The notes below the pieces were generated by a model. It was not told the origin of the DNA. It searched no databases and worked only from the letters and a program-made list of their open reading frames with translations. A stretch of DNA of 64,000 bases, taken from Phoronis australis. Its lineage: Eukaryota > Phoronida > Phoronidae. Below are positions 38,201 to 53,200 of this stretch, one piece after another. The stretch spans positions 1,085,692 through 1,149,691 of the forward strand of contig NMRA01000032.1 in assembly GCA_002633005.1 (NCBI GenBank), given 5' to 3'. Each line of letters opens with the position of its first letter. The stretch's first letter is position 1. The position numbers and the translations under genes were made by a program.

Positions 38201-41200
38201 TGGTGTCATTCTTTATAAGTGGGGCCATTGTTTTATTATTCATATTTTTAAAGCTGTATTTATTGATAGATCCATATTTAATGAAATTCTCCCTTAAAGA
38301 TTTTTAACGTGGATTTTCCTTCATTTAGGCTCTATGTCGGGATATTGATAGTAAACGTACTATCTTGGACGCCGTTAGTCGTCAAGGTGAGGGACTGTTA
38401 CGTGATCTCACTCCAACAGAGCGTGAGCATGTTGAAAGTCGCATGCAAGAAGTGATAGACAAACAGCATCGCCTTAGTAACGATGCCTCTCTAAGGACTA
38501 GTGAGCTGTCAAAGTGTGTCGATCGACGACAAGAATTCCGGCATAATTATGAGAAAGTCACAGATTGGTTGGATGATCAGGCGGCCATGTTGAGTAAGCA
38601 GGGACATCCAAGATTACACACGGTGGATATTGAAAAACAGCAGGAGAAACAGAAGGTGAGGTTGTTGTGAAAGTAAGAAATGGTACAGTTTTAGGAAATG
38701 ATACGTCTTAGTGTGATGTTCTGTTTATTTCGTGGCATGTAAAGTTTTGGAAACCTTTTATAACTGTTTTAAACTAATGAAAGAGCCTAAGGTGGACCAG
38801 TACTGAACCAGTACTGTCCCCCATTAGCCGACCTTGACAGGCAGGTGGTATATGTAGCAGGGTCAGTAAATACCCTGTTATTTCTAAAGTCTGTTGGTCT
38901 ATTTACATGAATCTTAGTTACATTCATTGGCACTACATTTCGCTCGGTCATTTCCCTGACCACCTTCTAGTCAGTGTTAAGCGTTCTTTGAAAAAAGGGT
39001 GTGTGGTACATTGTGATGGTCATCGATTGGCGCTTTTGGGAATTGTATTTTTCCGTTATACACAGTGGGATTTCAAACTTGAAGCTTTCAGTTGACACTC
39101 CAGCATTCTAACCAGTGGATAAATAGGCTGGAGGTTGTGTAAATGGACCAATAAGTGGAAATGGACCGATAGGCTTTAGAAAAGATGTTGCTACATTACC
39201 ACGTCAAATCAGTATTAAGAATTCTTTAATACCCTACAGTGACCTAAACACTATGACCTGGTTGACATGATAGATCTTGTAAAAGACTGGCAGTGAAAAT
39301 GGTCATCTAGGCTCACTGCCCCCAAAAGATAGCAGTGGCTTTGACACGAAGACTCCGAATTTCAATAAATTTATTCTGTTATGTGTGCTGTTCATGTCTT
39401 TACTTAAGTATGGCCACTCTCACTCTAAACCCTGTTTCTGGTATTACTGTAGGCTGTTTTGTCTGAGGTTGGACTATACCAGTCTAACTTATCTGAGGTA
39501 GCCTCACGTGCCAGCGATCTGCGGGCAGATTGCGATGATGAAAACAAGGCGGAACTAGATGGCAAAGTCACAGGTGAGTTAATTATGAAGGTATGACATA
39601 GACTTTGTTTACAACCCAGATATAATGCTTCGCGGTTTCTGGGTTTGTTATTATTTCTTTGTATGTTCTGTGTATCCTTCAATAAATATATATCACAGTG
39701 AACATAGACTTATAACTTGAAATGTTGCTTTTGAAGATCCCTTACATTTTGTTACCCTGGTATTTACAAAAATAACTTTGACTAGAATTGTGCATCAGAT
39801 GATGCCCGAAATAGCACGTATGGTAGAATGTCTCCTACTTAGCACTCAATATGGTTGACAAGTAAACTTGTTTTCTCATTTTTTCGTAAAAGATATGTTT
39901 ATGCTAAATAACCATTTCAAATTTTGTACGATAGCTACCATCAGGAAATATTTGAAAATTTGTTGGCATTCATAAAAATTTTAGAAGACCTTGAAAAATG
40001 AAAAAGGGGTTATTTTGGCATTTTTTTTGCCTGAAATTGTATTGTTCTTGAACTGTAAAACCAAATGAAACTCTCCATTGAATCACAGACAGTAGTCATT
40101 CCAGTTGTACGCCGACGTTGTGTGCACGCCGTGGCTTTAAAATAAAAATTCCTCAGAAATCACAGTGTCTTGTGAATTATAATGTGAATTGTATTCTTTC
40201 ATTAGAATTACAAGAAAGATATGAACAGCTCAAGACATCAATCCAGGATTGCATGGATAATCTCCAAGGTCATGTGTCTGTCAGGAAACAGTTTGAGTCG
40301 GACATGTTGAAGGTGGAACTCTGGGTAAAAGAGACGGACATTTTCTGCTCTACCCAGCTCAACACTGACTGCTCCATTGAGGCCTTGGATGAACAAATTA
40401 AGAAACATAAGGTAGATCATGCTGCAACCATAAACTTTACAATATTCTGTTTTAATGTTAAAATCTCCATTTTGGTAAGATCATTTGGTGGCGTAATGTA
40501 GGCAATATAATTTTGTAGATGGGCCAGAGGTCTTTGTACTGATCTATAGTCCAAGCACACCTCAATAAGTCTCCTTTGACCAATATCAAAGCGACTCTCA
40601 TAGATTATGTCATTCATTCTATAGTACAATTTGAAGTGCTGGCATTGTGTGTTAGAAATTTGTTCTTTGGACCAAAACATACCATAAAACATTCTTTTCA
40701 AGTTTTTATCCACAGGAAGAGTTATTTTTGTGTAAAAATCATATCAGTGTTAAGATTTCAGGTAATTTGTAAAACATTAAAAAAGGTGAGCTAAGTAGTA
40801 TCCACCATCCTTCTGTTAATTCTCTTGTGTTCCAGGGCCTATTAAATGCTGCCAGGGTGTTTGAATCTCTGATAGGAGATCTGGACCAGCGGGGTGCCAG
40901 CATGGCACAGGACCTTAGTGAGCCTGATACACAACAGATGGAGTTGGAGCTCGCAGAACTTAGAAATCAATTAAACAGGTTAGTTCAGGGCATACTACTA
41001 GTGATTGAGGGGTGTGCACCTGAGCTGAATAGCATTTACTGTGGAGGTGAAATACCATGACCAAACCATTATTAACCCCTTCAAGTGTGGTGAGCCGTGA
41101 ATCGTCTAAAGATGAATCTATGGACGTCTGTTAGCAGCCAAAATGTTTTTAGGCGTGGCTTATGGGAATTGGGTCGTTGTTTTCCGGTTGTTACAGGGTT

Positions 41201-44200
41201 TTATTGTTTTGCCTCTGTCGGCTAATTTGGTAAAAAAAACAATCCTGATGGTCAGGAAATGGTATATAGTATTGGTTCAGTGATGCTTGGACATTTGCCA
41301 AAATGGCTTCTGTAGTATCATTTTTTCCAGAAAAATCTCAAGGTGGTGTTAATATTTTTTATGAGAATTGGGAATAAAATTTTGGGGAAAAGTACTATAA
41401 ATTGAACATTACATTAGGAAGAATACTTCCAATCACCAGTAACAAACATCCAGGCGAAATTTGCACACAGTTACGCAAATTGCCGAGCGGTCATTTCAAA
41501 TTATGTTGAATCATTTTTTTCAAATCATATGAAAATATCTCACACTGTGTACAGGATGGGTAAATATAAAATTCATGGTTGCATTTCTTCACTTCATTTC
41601 ACTTGGTTATCAAAAATCTCCTCAGGACTAGATCAGAAGTGAGTGAGCGACTTGATAAACTGGAGGGATCGTTGTCGTCTCGTAGTCAGCTTGAGGAAGA
41701 GATCCTGGATAACTCTCGTTGGCTGTCTGTAGCGCAGGATGAGTTGAAGAGGCTACTCAAGCCTGTGGGACCCAGGGTTGTTGATGCACAGAAGGCCCTC
41801 GCCAATTGTCAGGTATGAACTGTTATGTCAGAGTAGCTCTACAAGAAATGAGATGACTTGGTACATCTAGGAATAATAACAGTTGCCGTTTTCATTTATT
41901 TTGTTAGTGTTCTCTACTTTTACTTAACTATACCGTCTCATGTAATCTGCTTTTTATCTTCAAGGATTTTGAAAATAGATATTTTCAAGGGTTTACAATT
42001 ACTTGTTTAAACAGACATTGGAAGAACTATTACTAAAAATAACATTTAGTTGCCTTGTTATCCTATGTCGTTTTTCAATGCTTCAATTTAGATGAGATAA
42101 TCTTAGACTTAGGTTATCTTTGAATCATGAATTCTTCACTTTTTAAGACTGCGAGATTGAATTCGTGTATGGTGAAATATGATATATCTGAAGGGCCTAG
42201 TGTACGAACTAGTACAACCATATCACTGAGCTTTGTCGGAGTTGACCAAAAAATTTGAGTTATGCATGTGCAATTTAGGCACGTTTTACAGTNNNNNNNN
42301 NNNNNNNNNNNNNNNNNNNNNNNNNNNNNNNNNNNNNNNNNNNNNNNNNNNNNNNNNNNNNNNNNNNNNNNNNNNNNNNNNNNNNNNNNNNNNNNNNNNN
42401 NNNNNNNNNNNNNNNNNNNNNNNNNNNNNNNNNNNNNNNNNNNNNNNNNNNNNNNNNNNNNNNNNNNNNNNNNNNNNNNNNNNNNNNNNNNNNNNNNNNN
42501 NNNNNNNNNNNNNNNNNNNNNNNNNNNNNNNNNNNNNNNNNNNNNNNNNNNNNNNNNNNNNNNNNNNNNNNNNNNNNNNNNNNNNNNNNNNNNNNNNNNN
42601 NNNNNNNNNNNNNNNNNNNNNNNNNNNNNNNNNNNNNNNNNNNNNNNNNNNNNNNNNNNNNNNNNNNNTTTAGTCCTCCCGATTTTTGTCGGGGAAAGGT
42701 TCACATTGACCAATTCAAGGCTGGTTATCGGCATGATTTGGGCCGTAAAAGTTTCAAAGTTTCCGCGTTTTTTGTCATTGGTCATTCCAAGCCCTGAATC
42801 ATATGAAAACTGCCCACACTGTAAACAGCATGGGTAAATATAAAATTTATGGTTGCATTTCTTCACTTCATTTCATTTGGTTGTCAAAAATCTCCTCAGG
42901 ACTAGATCAGAAGTGAGTGAGCGACTTGATAAACTGGAGGGATCGTTGTCGTCTCGTAGCCAGCTTGAGGAAGAGATCCTGGATAACTCTCGTTGGCTGT
43001 CTGTAGCACAGGATGAGTTGAAGAGGCTACTCAAGCCTGTGGGACCCAGGGTTGTTGATGCACAGAAGGCCCTCGCCAACTGTGAGGTATGAACTGTTAT
43101 GTCAGAGTAGCTCTACAAGAAATGAGATGACTTGGTACATCTTGGAATAATAACAGTTACCGTTTTCATTTATTTTGTTAGTGTTCTCTACTTTTACTTA
43201 ACTATACCGTCTCATGTAATCTGCTTTTTATCATCAAGGATTTTGAAAATAGATATTTTCAAGGGTTTACAATTACTTGTTTAAACAGACATTGGAAGAA
43301 CTATTACTAAAAATAACATTTAGTTGCCTTGTTATCCTATGTCGTTTTTCAATGCTTCAATTTAGATGAGATAATCTGAGACTTAGGTTATCTTTGAATC
43401 ATGAATTCTTCACTTTTTAAGACTGCGAGATTGAATCCGTGTATGGTGAAATATGATATATCTGAAGGGCCTAGTGTACGAACTAGTACAACCATATCAC
43501 TGAGCTTTGTCGGAGTTGACCAAAAAATTTGAGTTATGCATGTGCAATTTAGGCACGTTTTACAGTAGAACAATTTACTTTAGCTTGGAAATATTTCCTG
43601 TGAATGAAATTTCACTGTACACAATAAAAATTTCCTTTGATCTAGCAAAGATTACGTTTTTATTCTCACTCATGAGTTATTTTCTGCTTTCAGAAACTGC
43701 AAGACAAACTTGTTGCTCACAAACAGTCCATGAACAAACTCAAACAAGCCAAGGAAGATTTAGTCAACTGTGGGCAGGTAGTGAACGAGGAAGAGATCTC
43801 GCGTGTCAGCGCCACCTATGATCAGCTGATGAAACAGGTGGCCAAACAATGCAACAAGCTGAACCAGGACGTGGATTTGAGGGAAGAGTACGAGACTAGC
43901 CGAGTGGAGCTAGAGGCATGCCTGAAGGAGTGCGTGGATCAAGTAGACGCAATAGACCAGCCTGGTGTGTCCACTCCTGCCAAACTGGATAGGTGTAAGG
44001 TAAGATTAGGTGGGGGAACGAGCGGGTCTAGGTGTATGGAGCTGGGCTGTGCTCTGTGGATCCAAGACATTCTCGAGGAAAGCTAGTGTAATCATGTGCT
44101 TTGGCTTGTGGTGCATAGTGATATCTCGCAGACTTGGGTGATCTTGCGTTTTCATGAGATTCTTGTGCCTACGGATTGCTTGCCTGGAGACATCAGTTAA

Positions 44201-47200
44201 CTGTTGGCTGCTTGCTGATTAATGTCATTGGTTAGACATTCAGAGAAAAAAATATGCCCGGATTGCAGTCAATTAATTTATGTTGAGCTCGTAAAGCCCA
44301 ATCACTCGTCATGAGTCATTTCCTATGTACGCAGACCATTTTCACTCAAGTGGTCAGAATGGACATCTGCACATCAATAGCCAACAATGCTAACCGACAG
44401 GTAACATTCCCCGACATATTAGTAATCTAACTCTTTTAACTGGATGTCGACTACAACAACCTAGTATGTGGAGATGTTCTATTTCACTTTAAAGACACTA
44501 AATAAAATTAATACAGGTTTTGCCAAGTGCTAGTTGAAATTCCGTTAAAAGCTACTTCTAGTAACATGTGACATTAATCCAAGATACATTCTTAAACCCA
44601 TGAAAGTATCAGTTTTAGTTTTGGTTGACTCTCAGATGCAACCACCCCTGTGTGATATCCTTTTGGTATCATTTTATTTTCTTCTCGTGTTTACTAGGCT
44701 GTGTCCGAACTTCTCCAGTCCTGTGAGCCTCTTGTTGAAACTCTCGACACCAAAGCCCAACTGTTGTCGTTGGAAAGTTCTAGTTTTGATGGCAGGGCTG
44801 TCACTGAAAAAGTCGACGCCCTCAGAGCTAAAGCTCATTCTGTTGCCAAAGACGTTGACAAGAAAATGAAGGATTCATCTCAGACTATAAAAGAGCGAGA
44901 AGTGTTTGAACATGAACTTGATGCAGCTGTCGACTGGCTGCACCAAAGGGAGGCTGAACTTGGCGAGAGGGCGCCACTGAGCATGGATATTGATACTGTA
45001 GACGGCAAGTTGACAAAGCATGAACAACTTGGAGCGGATGTGTTAGACAAAATATCTGAAGTAGAGCAAAAGATTGAGGATCAAAGGTCACAGTTCATGA
45101 CCCTTGAGGAAGCTGTGCCTCTTCACCTGACAGAGAAAATTGAACAGTTCCAGGAGTTTAGAGAAAATATTAAGGTAAAGTTTGACAAGTTGCCTCAGCA
45201 ACACTGCTGTTGATTTGCAATCAATTTTTGATTTTCAGTCAATTTTCATCTTTCCTTTGGTCAGATGTGCAATCTCCTTTACCTACTTCTTTTTTGTTTA
45301 CTAATATGAAAAAACTTAAATTTGAATGAATTCTACATCATTTTTCACAATTTTTGACAAACGCAACTATAGAATGTACTAAAAGAATGGCTGTGCATTG
45401 TAGAAATATTTTCTAGTGAGTGCTGGTTATCAATGTGGAAAATTTAGTGTGCATTCATGAATTGTCTGCCTTCAGAACAAACTGGAAGAAAAAGCCGACA
45501 GTCTTCACGAGGCGAAAGTAGAGAGAGAACGATTTGACACACTGACTGATTCCGTCACATCGTGGCTGGATTCTGCTGGAAGAATGATGTCTTCTAGTTA
45601 TGATGGCATTGATTACGATAACATTCCTGATGAATTGGAACAGCTTCAGGTGAGGCATTTGGTTGTGGCATATTTTATTAAAATTTTAATTCATTGTCTT
45701 CACCTTATGATAGATTTTTAATTTTAGATGATCTTTTGAATTTGGGAAGGAGGAATTAGTTGGAAATTGGTGAATTTTCGTCTCTATTTTTGATAAGAAG
45801 GGATTTTTGTGTAAGTATTTGACCTGTAAATGTCGTCATTAATTTATTGCATCTGTGGTTTACTTGAATTTTTTCGTTGCTCTCCGAAACTCGTTACTTG
45901 GTAATAAAAAAGTGTGTTTGCATCTGTTACTTAAGAGATCAAAGTATAAACATTATGTGTCAATTTTTGAATTCTTAATTGGAGACATTTTATTAACTGA
46001 TTCAGAAGTAATATTACGTAACTCAATTGTATTACAGAAATTCTTTGCCGAGGAACAAAAGTGCCAAGACCAACTGGATCAACTAGTTGACTTGGCTGAG
46101 AAGATAACTCCATCTCTGGATAGTAATGATACAGCCACAGTGAAACAGACTCTGTCTAATGTCAACTCAAGGCTTGGCAACTTGGTGTCACAGGCTGAAG
46201 TGAAGCAGGGAGGCTTGGAGAGTGAGATGCAGAACTGGAAACACTTTCAGGTATTACTATGTGTTGTTTGAATCAGTGTGGAGACTGGATGACTTGGTAT
46301 GGTAAATGATGTGGAGTAAACCTAGAATAATGTTATAACAAGTGACTTGGTATATGGTAAATTGTGTGGACTTTGATAAGAGCACTGATTCTAACATGTG
46401 ACTAATAGGGTAAACCTGTGGCAATGGTAAGAGTGAGTGACATTTGTGAAGTAATGGTGATTTCGTCCTGTCCATTGTGACTCCTATTCACAGCTGGGTA
46501 TCTATGGTGACACTTCTGTTTTGGACAGAGGAACTTGTTTCTATTTTCTGAAAGATACCTTTCGCTGTGAGTACAGTAATGAATTTGCCCCTTCTTTTGC
46601 TGGGAGGCTGAAATCATTTGCTAAAATGTGCCAAAGCTAAAGCTTTCCAGTGTATGTATTTTCCTGTATGTTTTGAATATTCATCTCGTCAATGTGATTT
46701 ATTTTCTGTGAATTTCAAACTACTTGATTTTCTCTAACTTGTCAAGAGTTCACATTCAATTAATTTTGAAGTTATGTTTCCTTTAATAGGAGCAAGCAGA
46801 TCATCTGGATGGTGTTCTTGCCCAAGCGGGTGACCAGTGGTCATCCATTGACCACACACCCCCAACTGAGGTGAGCACTGCCCAGTCACAGCTCAGAGAA
46901 ACCATGGAGTTCCAGTCCAACTTGCTGGAGCACCAACCACTCATTGAGCAGCTGACGGAGTTGGCTCGACTGATTGAGCGTAAAGGTGACTCTGCCAGCC
47001 GTCACACTGTCGACAGGAGGCTGGGACTGGTGATGGATCGGTGGACTGGATTGAAGACGAAGGCCGGGGATGCCCAGCAAGAGTTGAAGGTGGGTGGGGA
47101 AGTTGTTTTTTCAATGCCAATTATAGTACAACTGTAAAGTGCATAGATTTATGCTCGTGGTATATATGATAAGAATCGTATAGTGCTGTAGTATCAGTGA

Positions 47201-50200
47201 ATATATTTTCTTTATGAAATGTTTATCTTCTGGATGGCTAATTCATGGAAAAAATATCCAAAAGCTCACCTCATGGCTTGTCATTTAGAAAAAAAGAAGT
47301 GCTGCAAACACATCTCTGAGTTAATCATTTTTATGCTTCCTTTGTATTTGTTGCTTGTATCAGAGCTTTAAATAATCAGCTACTTTCCATAAATATCAGA
47401 GATGTACGAGTGAAACATTTTAAAATGAATGAAATTTTTGTTTGGCACACAGTCAAGACTGTTATCTCTGCATTACTAGTACATGATTCTTTTTTCTTTA
47501 TTTCGAACCCTGACTAGTCAACACATGTAGAACTTAATGAAATAATGCACTGTTGTCAAAGCATCGTTACACTGGAATGCATTTTACTGTAGACCCTGAC
47601 CACAGAGTGGGAGAACTACTTAGAGAATGCCAAGCACATGTCAGAGTTTATACAGCAGATAGAGTCTAGCTTGGCAACACCTAACATATCTGAAATGAGC
47701 ACAGTGGAATTACAAGAACACCTGGACAATATCAAGGTATCAGATTTGCCGTATTTGTAAAATGTGTCGTATAAGTTTGTTTTAATGTCACTGGTTGTGA
47801 GTCAATTTTGAGTGATTCTTGCATTTTGGTGTGAACAGCAAAATGTGCTATTGTTCATACAGTTGGTTATCAAAATTTTCCATGTGCTAACCACAATCTT
47901 TTTGGGAAAACCTCTCCCGTTACAAGGCGTACTCACTTCCTGCTCTTTTCTCAGAAATATTTGTGGAAAATTTGGAAGTAACACACAGGCTATTAAGAGT
48001 GACTCCATATAAAAACCAACAGGTAGAGTCTATACCCAAAATCACCGATTTTTTTGAAACTTAGCACATGAGTTTGGTTTGTTGAGATGTAGAAAAACCT
48101 CACTTTCTAAGAATTTTCATTCATTATTTTTCTTTTTATGACCTGTACCTCCATTTTGCAACAAAATTGGGCGTCGAAGTAGGCATGTTTGAATGCATTT
48201 TACTAGCATGTGTGGAAAGGTCAAAACAAATGAATAATACAAACAGAAAGCGCAGTGGCTGAATAATTTAATGACATAACTTTCAAAATCCATTTTTAAA
48301 TTTGTACGTTTTGAATTTGTGAGGCAAAAACGGCTATTCTTCAGGTTTTCACTGAAGCCATTTTCGGCCAAATTTGGCACTCTGTAGCAGCCATAACGCA
48401 CCTTTCCTGAAATTGACTTTGTAATAATTTGTTTAGTCATTCATAACCTGTTCATAATCTAAAATAAAAAATCTTGCCTCTAATGTAGTTTTTGCGTACG
48501 AAGCATTACACGAACTGCACTTNTGGAAAAAAACATCCAAAAGCTCACCTCATGGCTTGTCATTTAGAAAAAAAGAAGTGCTGCAAACACATCTCTGAGT
48601 TAATCATTTTTATGCTTCCTTTGTATTTGTTGCTTGTATCAGAGCTTTAAATAATCAGCTGCTTTCCATAAATATCAGAGATGTACGAGTGAAACATTTT
48701 AAAATGAATGAAATTTTTGTTTGGCACACAGCCAAGGCTGTTATCTCTGCATTACTAGTACATGATTCTTTTTGCTTTATTTCTTACCCTGACTAGTCAA
48801 CACATGTAGAACTTAATGAAATAATGCACTGTTGTCAAAGCATCGTTACACTGGAATGCATTTTACTGTAGACCCTGACCACAGAGTGGGAGAACTACTT
48901 AGAGAATGCCAAGCACATGTCAGAGTTTATACAGGAGATAGAGTCTAGCCTGGCAACACCTAACATATCTGAAATGAGCACAGTGGAATTACAGGAACAC
49001 CTGGACAATATCAAGGTATCAGATTTGCTGTATTTGTGAAATGTGTCATATAAGTTTGTTTTTATGTCACTGGTTGTGAGTCAATTTTGAGTGATTCTTG
49101 CATTTTGGTGTGAACAGCAAAATGTGCTATTGTTCGTACAGTTGGTTATCAAAATCTTTTTGGGAAAACCTCTCCCCTTACAAGGCGTACTCACTTCCTG
49201 CTTTTTTTTTATTTTTGGAAAATTTTGAAGTAACACACAGGCTATTAATCACCGTTCCCAGTGTATCTTTCTGCGCTTTTGAAAATATCTATTTATGTTG
49301 TTGATTTTTTGCACTTGACTGTTTGCAGAGGAATGAATGACTTCTGCTATCCACAATCTATTTGTTGCTTACATACGTGTTAAGTTGCATCAAAGGTAGC
49401 TGGAATGTTTTTTATTTTATTCTTAGAAGCTTCATTCAGACGTTAAAATGGGTCAAGAAGATTTGAACACATTCCAAAAAAGTGGCGATTCGCTCGTCTT
49501 GATACTGCCCCCTAGTGACGAGAGGAAGAACGTAAAGCGTCAAGTATACTCATTGAAAGAACAGTATGACAAGTAAGTATGCCTGAGATTGTGCCCCTTT
49601 GTGATAAATGTGTGGCACTAGTGAAACAAGGGTCCTACTGTGGAATTACATACAGACAGGCAGTCGTGTAGTACCCTTATCTCATGAACGCACCCACCCG
49701 GACTGATGTGCTGCATTCTGTTCTAGATCTACTGTATTCAGATGTTATTGTCTAGTTGCGCATGGATCTGTTGTTTTTCTGCTATACAATTGTGTAGTTC
49801 AGTACCGTATTTTAGATACCACACAGTAATCTTGAATTTTCCTCTTAGTCATTTGCATGTGTTGTATTTTAGTTAATTAAAGTTGATTGAAACAGTTATG
49901 TGAAGACACAGTTTTATCTTAAGCTATGCCATTCTTGTCCACTCGGTCTCATTCCAGATTGCAAGATTCACTTGTGCAGGCTCAGCAGAAAGTAGAACGT
50001 GAAATCCAGGATAGGAATGTGTTTGAGGCAGAAATCAACGATGCAATTACATGGCTCAAATCCGCGGATGCCGTCCTACAAGAGCCGGTTATGAGCAGTA
50101 AGAATTCGGAGCAAGTCCAACAGGCTCTCAGCAAACATCAAGCTCTGCAGCGTGAAATGGCCGTCAAGCTTGAGCTCGTGAAATCGGCCATTATTCGTCA

Positions 50201-53200
50201 AAACACGAAATATGGCGGCGCCAACAATGTTCCGTCGGCATCACGTGACCAAGTGCAGTCTCTGAGGATGCTGGAGGCACAAGTGCTGACGGCGCTGGAA
50301 ATGAAGGAACAAGAGCTTAAGATGGTGCAAAGACAGTACGACGAGTTTGACGATACGCTGAAGCTTCTGGGCAAGTGGATAGATGGCGCCAACAAGAGGC
50401 TGCAGGAACAGGTGGAGGATGTTGATGTTAGCAAGGACAAACATCAGGTAGGCTTTAGTTGGTCATACTGACTGTGGTGGCGGCGGCGGCGGCATGAATG
50501 TCAATTAGTTACACATCCTGAGTGTTTCAGACGTCTAAACCATTGTCTTTCTTCAGCTATTTCTCGTAAAACTTATCGCCAAAATTTTCAGTTTTCAATT
50601 TTTTTAAGGTTGATTTCCTTGCCGCAATTAATGGAAACTTAACCAAGTGTTGTTATATGACATGTACACAGTATAAACAAGTATAAACAACTGACTATAA
50701 TTTTTTTATTACAAAATGGTATTTCACTTTTCCACCTTGTTGTGTGCTTAATTGGTGAAGAATTACTGTATAAGCCTCAGATGTCCAAACAAATGTACAG
50801 ACTGGTCATTTCAATGAACAGCATCTATCACTGGCTTGTTATTGATATAAAGCTTGTGTGCAATTAGTATTTGTTTTGAATCAGCCAAGTGTCTTGTGTG
50901 GTTTTTAAACTGTGTCAATCCAGTTAAAAACATGTCTGACTTAATTATGTGGTGAAAAGTACAGTTTAATATCATCTTGTGGTTTATGTTTTAGGAACTT
51001 TGTGATGAATTCCTAGCGTTCAGCGCCAAGAAAGCACAGCTCAGTCAAACATGTGCGGAACTCGTTGAGGACATTGATGATCATCATGAAAAAGACGTTC
51101 TCTTGGATAAAATGGCCGCTCTTAACCAACGCTGGAGGGATGTGCAGCATCACATCCAGTCAAAGAATCAACAACTGGAAGAGGCAGCGGAGTTGTGGGA
51201 TACATTTGATGACACTCTGCACTTTGTCACGTCGTGGATGGACCAGTGTAATGAAGTGTTGAAATCAGAACTAGTCTGGACCAATCTTGCTAGGGTGAAG
51301 GAACAGAGTGCTCAGTGTGAGGTAGGGAGGGTGTGGCAGCCTGGTGGTGGAGCTGTGATGTGTCGTTTTAAGTTCAATTTGAGAGATTTGGCATCGCTAT
51401 GTGTTGTCCATGTTTGTTAGCTTCTCTTGTAGTGCCTGTTATGGGCATTAAGTTTCTCTGTCTGTGCTTGAAAACAAGAAGAGACTTCAGTTCCATGTGA
51501 CTATTTTGTAGTGAATTTTGAATGGAAATCTTCCATGATTAAATATATCTAGTATTATATGTGCTATCTCTTAACTGCGTTTCATGAGTCAGAGCCCATG
51601 GACGGGTAATGAAGAACCTTTTTCATTGAAATTGTTACAGGCTCTTGTCAGCGGAATGGATGAGTTTGAGTCTAAACTTGACAAGATGAATGACACCGTT
51701 CTACAACTCGCTGAAGTCTGTGAGGCATCTCGTGCCACAGAAAAGTATGGCGAACTCAAAGAAGAGTGGATGACGGCTAAGCCGGAGCTGAATAAGCGTC
51801 ATGCAGCACTGGCAGAGACAGCTGAACAGTGGGAGAGCTACGAGGAAGAAATGGCCAGTTTAGCACAGTGGATGGAGGACACTAAGAACTTAATGACCAG
51901 GAGAGACTCAACATTGACACTGAAGGAACAGTTGGCAGCACAGGAGGTCAGTTGGTGATGCATGGCGTCCTCTTTGCTTAACAGTATATTATCAATGGTG
52001 AAAATTCTAATTTCAGACAAAAACAATTGCTAGAATAGGCATTTTTCAATTTTTCAGGTGAATATCTGTGTAGCTGCACGCGCTAGAAATTTCACCAAAA
52101 TGTTGTTTAGTGACAATTGTGCGATATAGAAGACCACTCTAATAGTGAAGTAGAATTTCTGTAGGAGTTATTTTTGTTGAGGATTCTGACAATATGAAAT
52201 TTCACTTGTCTGCAACATTGTGTCCTAAACTGAAGAATGTTGACAGAGTGCTCTCAAAGGACCTGTTGCTGTATTTTTGTTTTGAACTTTTTGTAGCTTT
52301 ATGTGAACCTCAGTTTCAGTTAAAAGCTTATAATCAACATTTATTTCAATTTGTATCATTTGTTTTACAATCATCTGCCAAGTCTTCTCAATTGTAGAAA
52401 CTTATGGGAGACATTCAGAGCCACCATTCTAAAGTCCGTGCAGTTCTTGCTGAGCACAGCGAACTGTGTTCCATCGCTGGCGACCACAGTCCAACTCACG
52501 GTAGCAAATTGGCCGGGGAGATTGGAAGGATAGAAGAGGCAGCGAAGACCCAGCACGACACGCTTGTTAGAGCCATCAGGCAACAGGAACGATACGACCA
52601 GGAAGTCACAGAGCTGGCGGCGCTTATCCATGACGCTCAAGAACAGTTGGCAGCCAAGCCAGTGGTGGCAGCCAGTAGTATTGAGGATGTCAAGCAACAA
52701 ATGGTTGAACATAATGTATGTTGTGATTGGGTGATGACACTTCCTGTTGTGCTGGCAGCCATCTTGAATTATATATTTTTTGTTGGCTGGCAGTGGTTTG
52801 AGCAACAAACAGTGCATTGTGTTTAGATTTACTAATAAGTACCCTCTTGACTCGATTATTCTGTGTAATTTGAGAACTTTATTTTTCTTCAAATATTAAC
52901 TCATTAATCTTTTTTGTGATTTCTGGTTTCTGATTGAGCTTTAATACATAATTTTATAAAGCACTGTTTACACTTAGTTTCAATTTCAGCAGCTACTGCA
53001 GCATGATTTGATCATGCTTTTCCGAATTCAATGATTCTTCACGTGTATATTACACAAACTTGCTGACAATATATAATGTTGATTTCTTATTTTAACACAT
53101 TCTAACACTTTGTATTGATGGCAGGTGATGATTTCTTTTGCTTTATTTCACAACTGTTTTCAGACCCTATGACACTCACGTGCGATTAAGCATTTTCGTT

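Noticed and set aside
42114-42866. Long open frames on both strands across 42.1-42.9 kb
   Set aside because: They exist only because the 376-base N gap contains no stop codons.
50478-50493. (GGC)n run as a regulatory element
   Set aside because: Only about five triplets just after a splice donor; too short to claim a role.
52371-52892. 173-residue minus-strand open frame
   Set aside because: It lies opposite exon 45, whose + strand frame has splice sites and spectrin pattern; the minus frame has neither.
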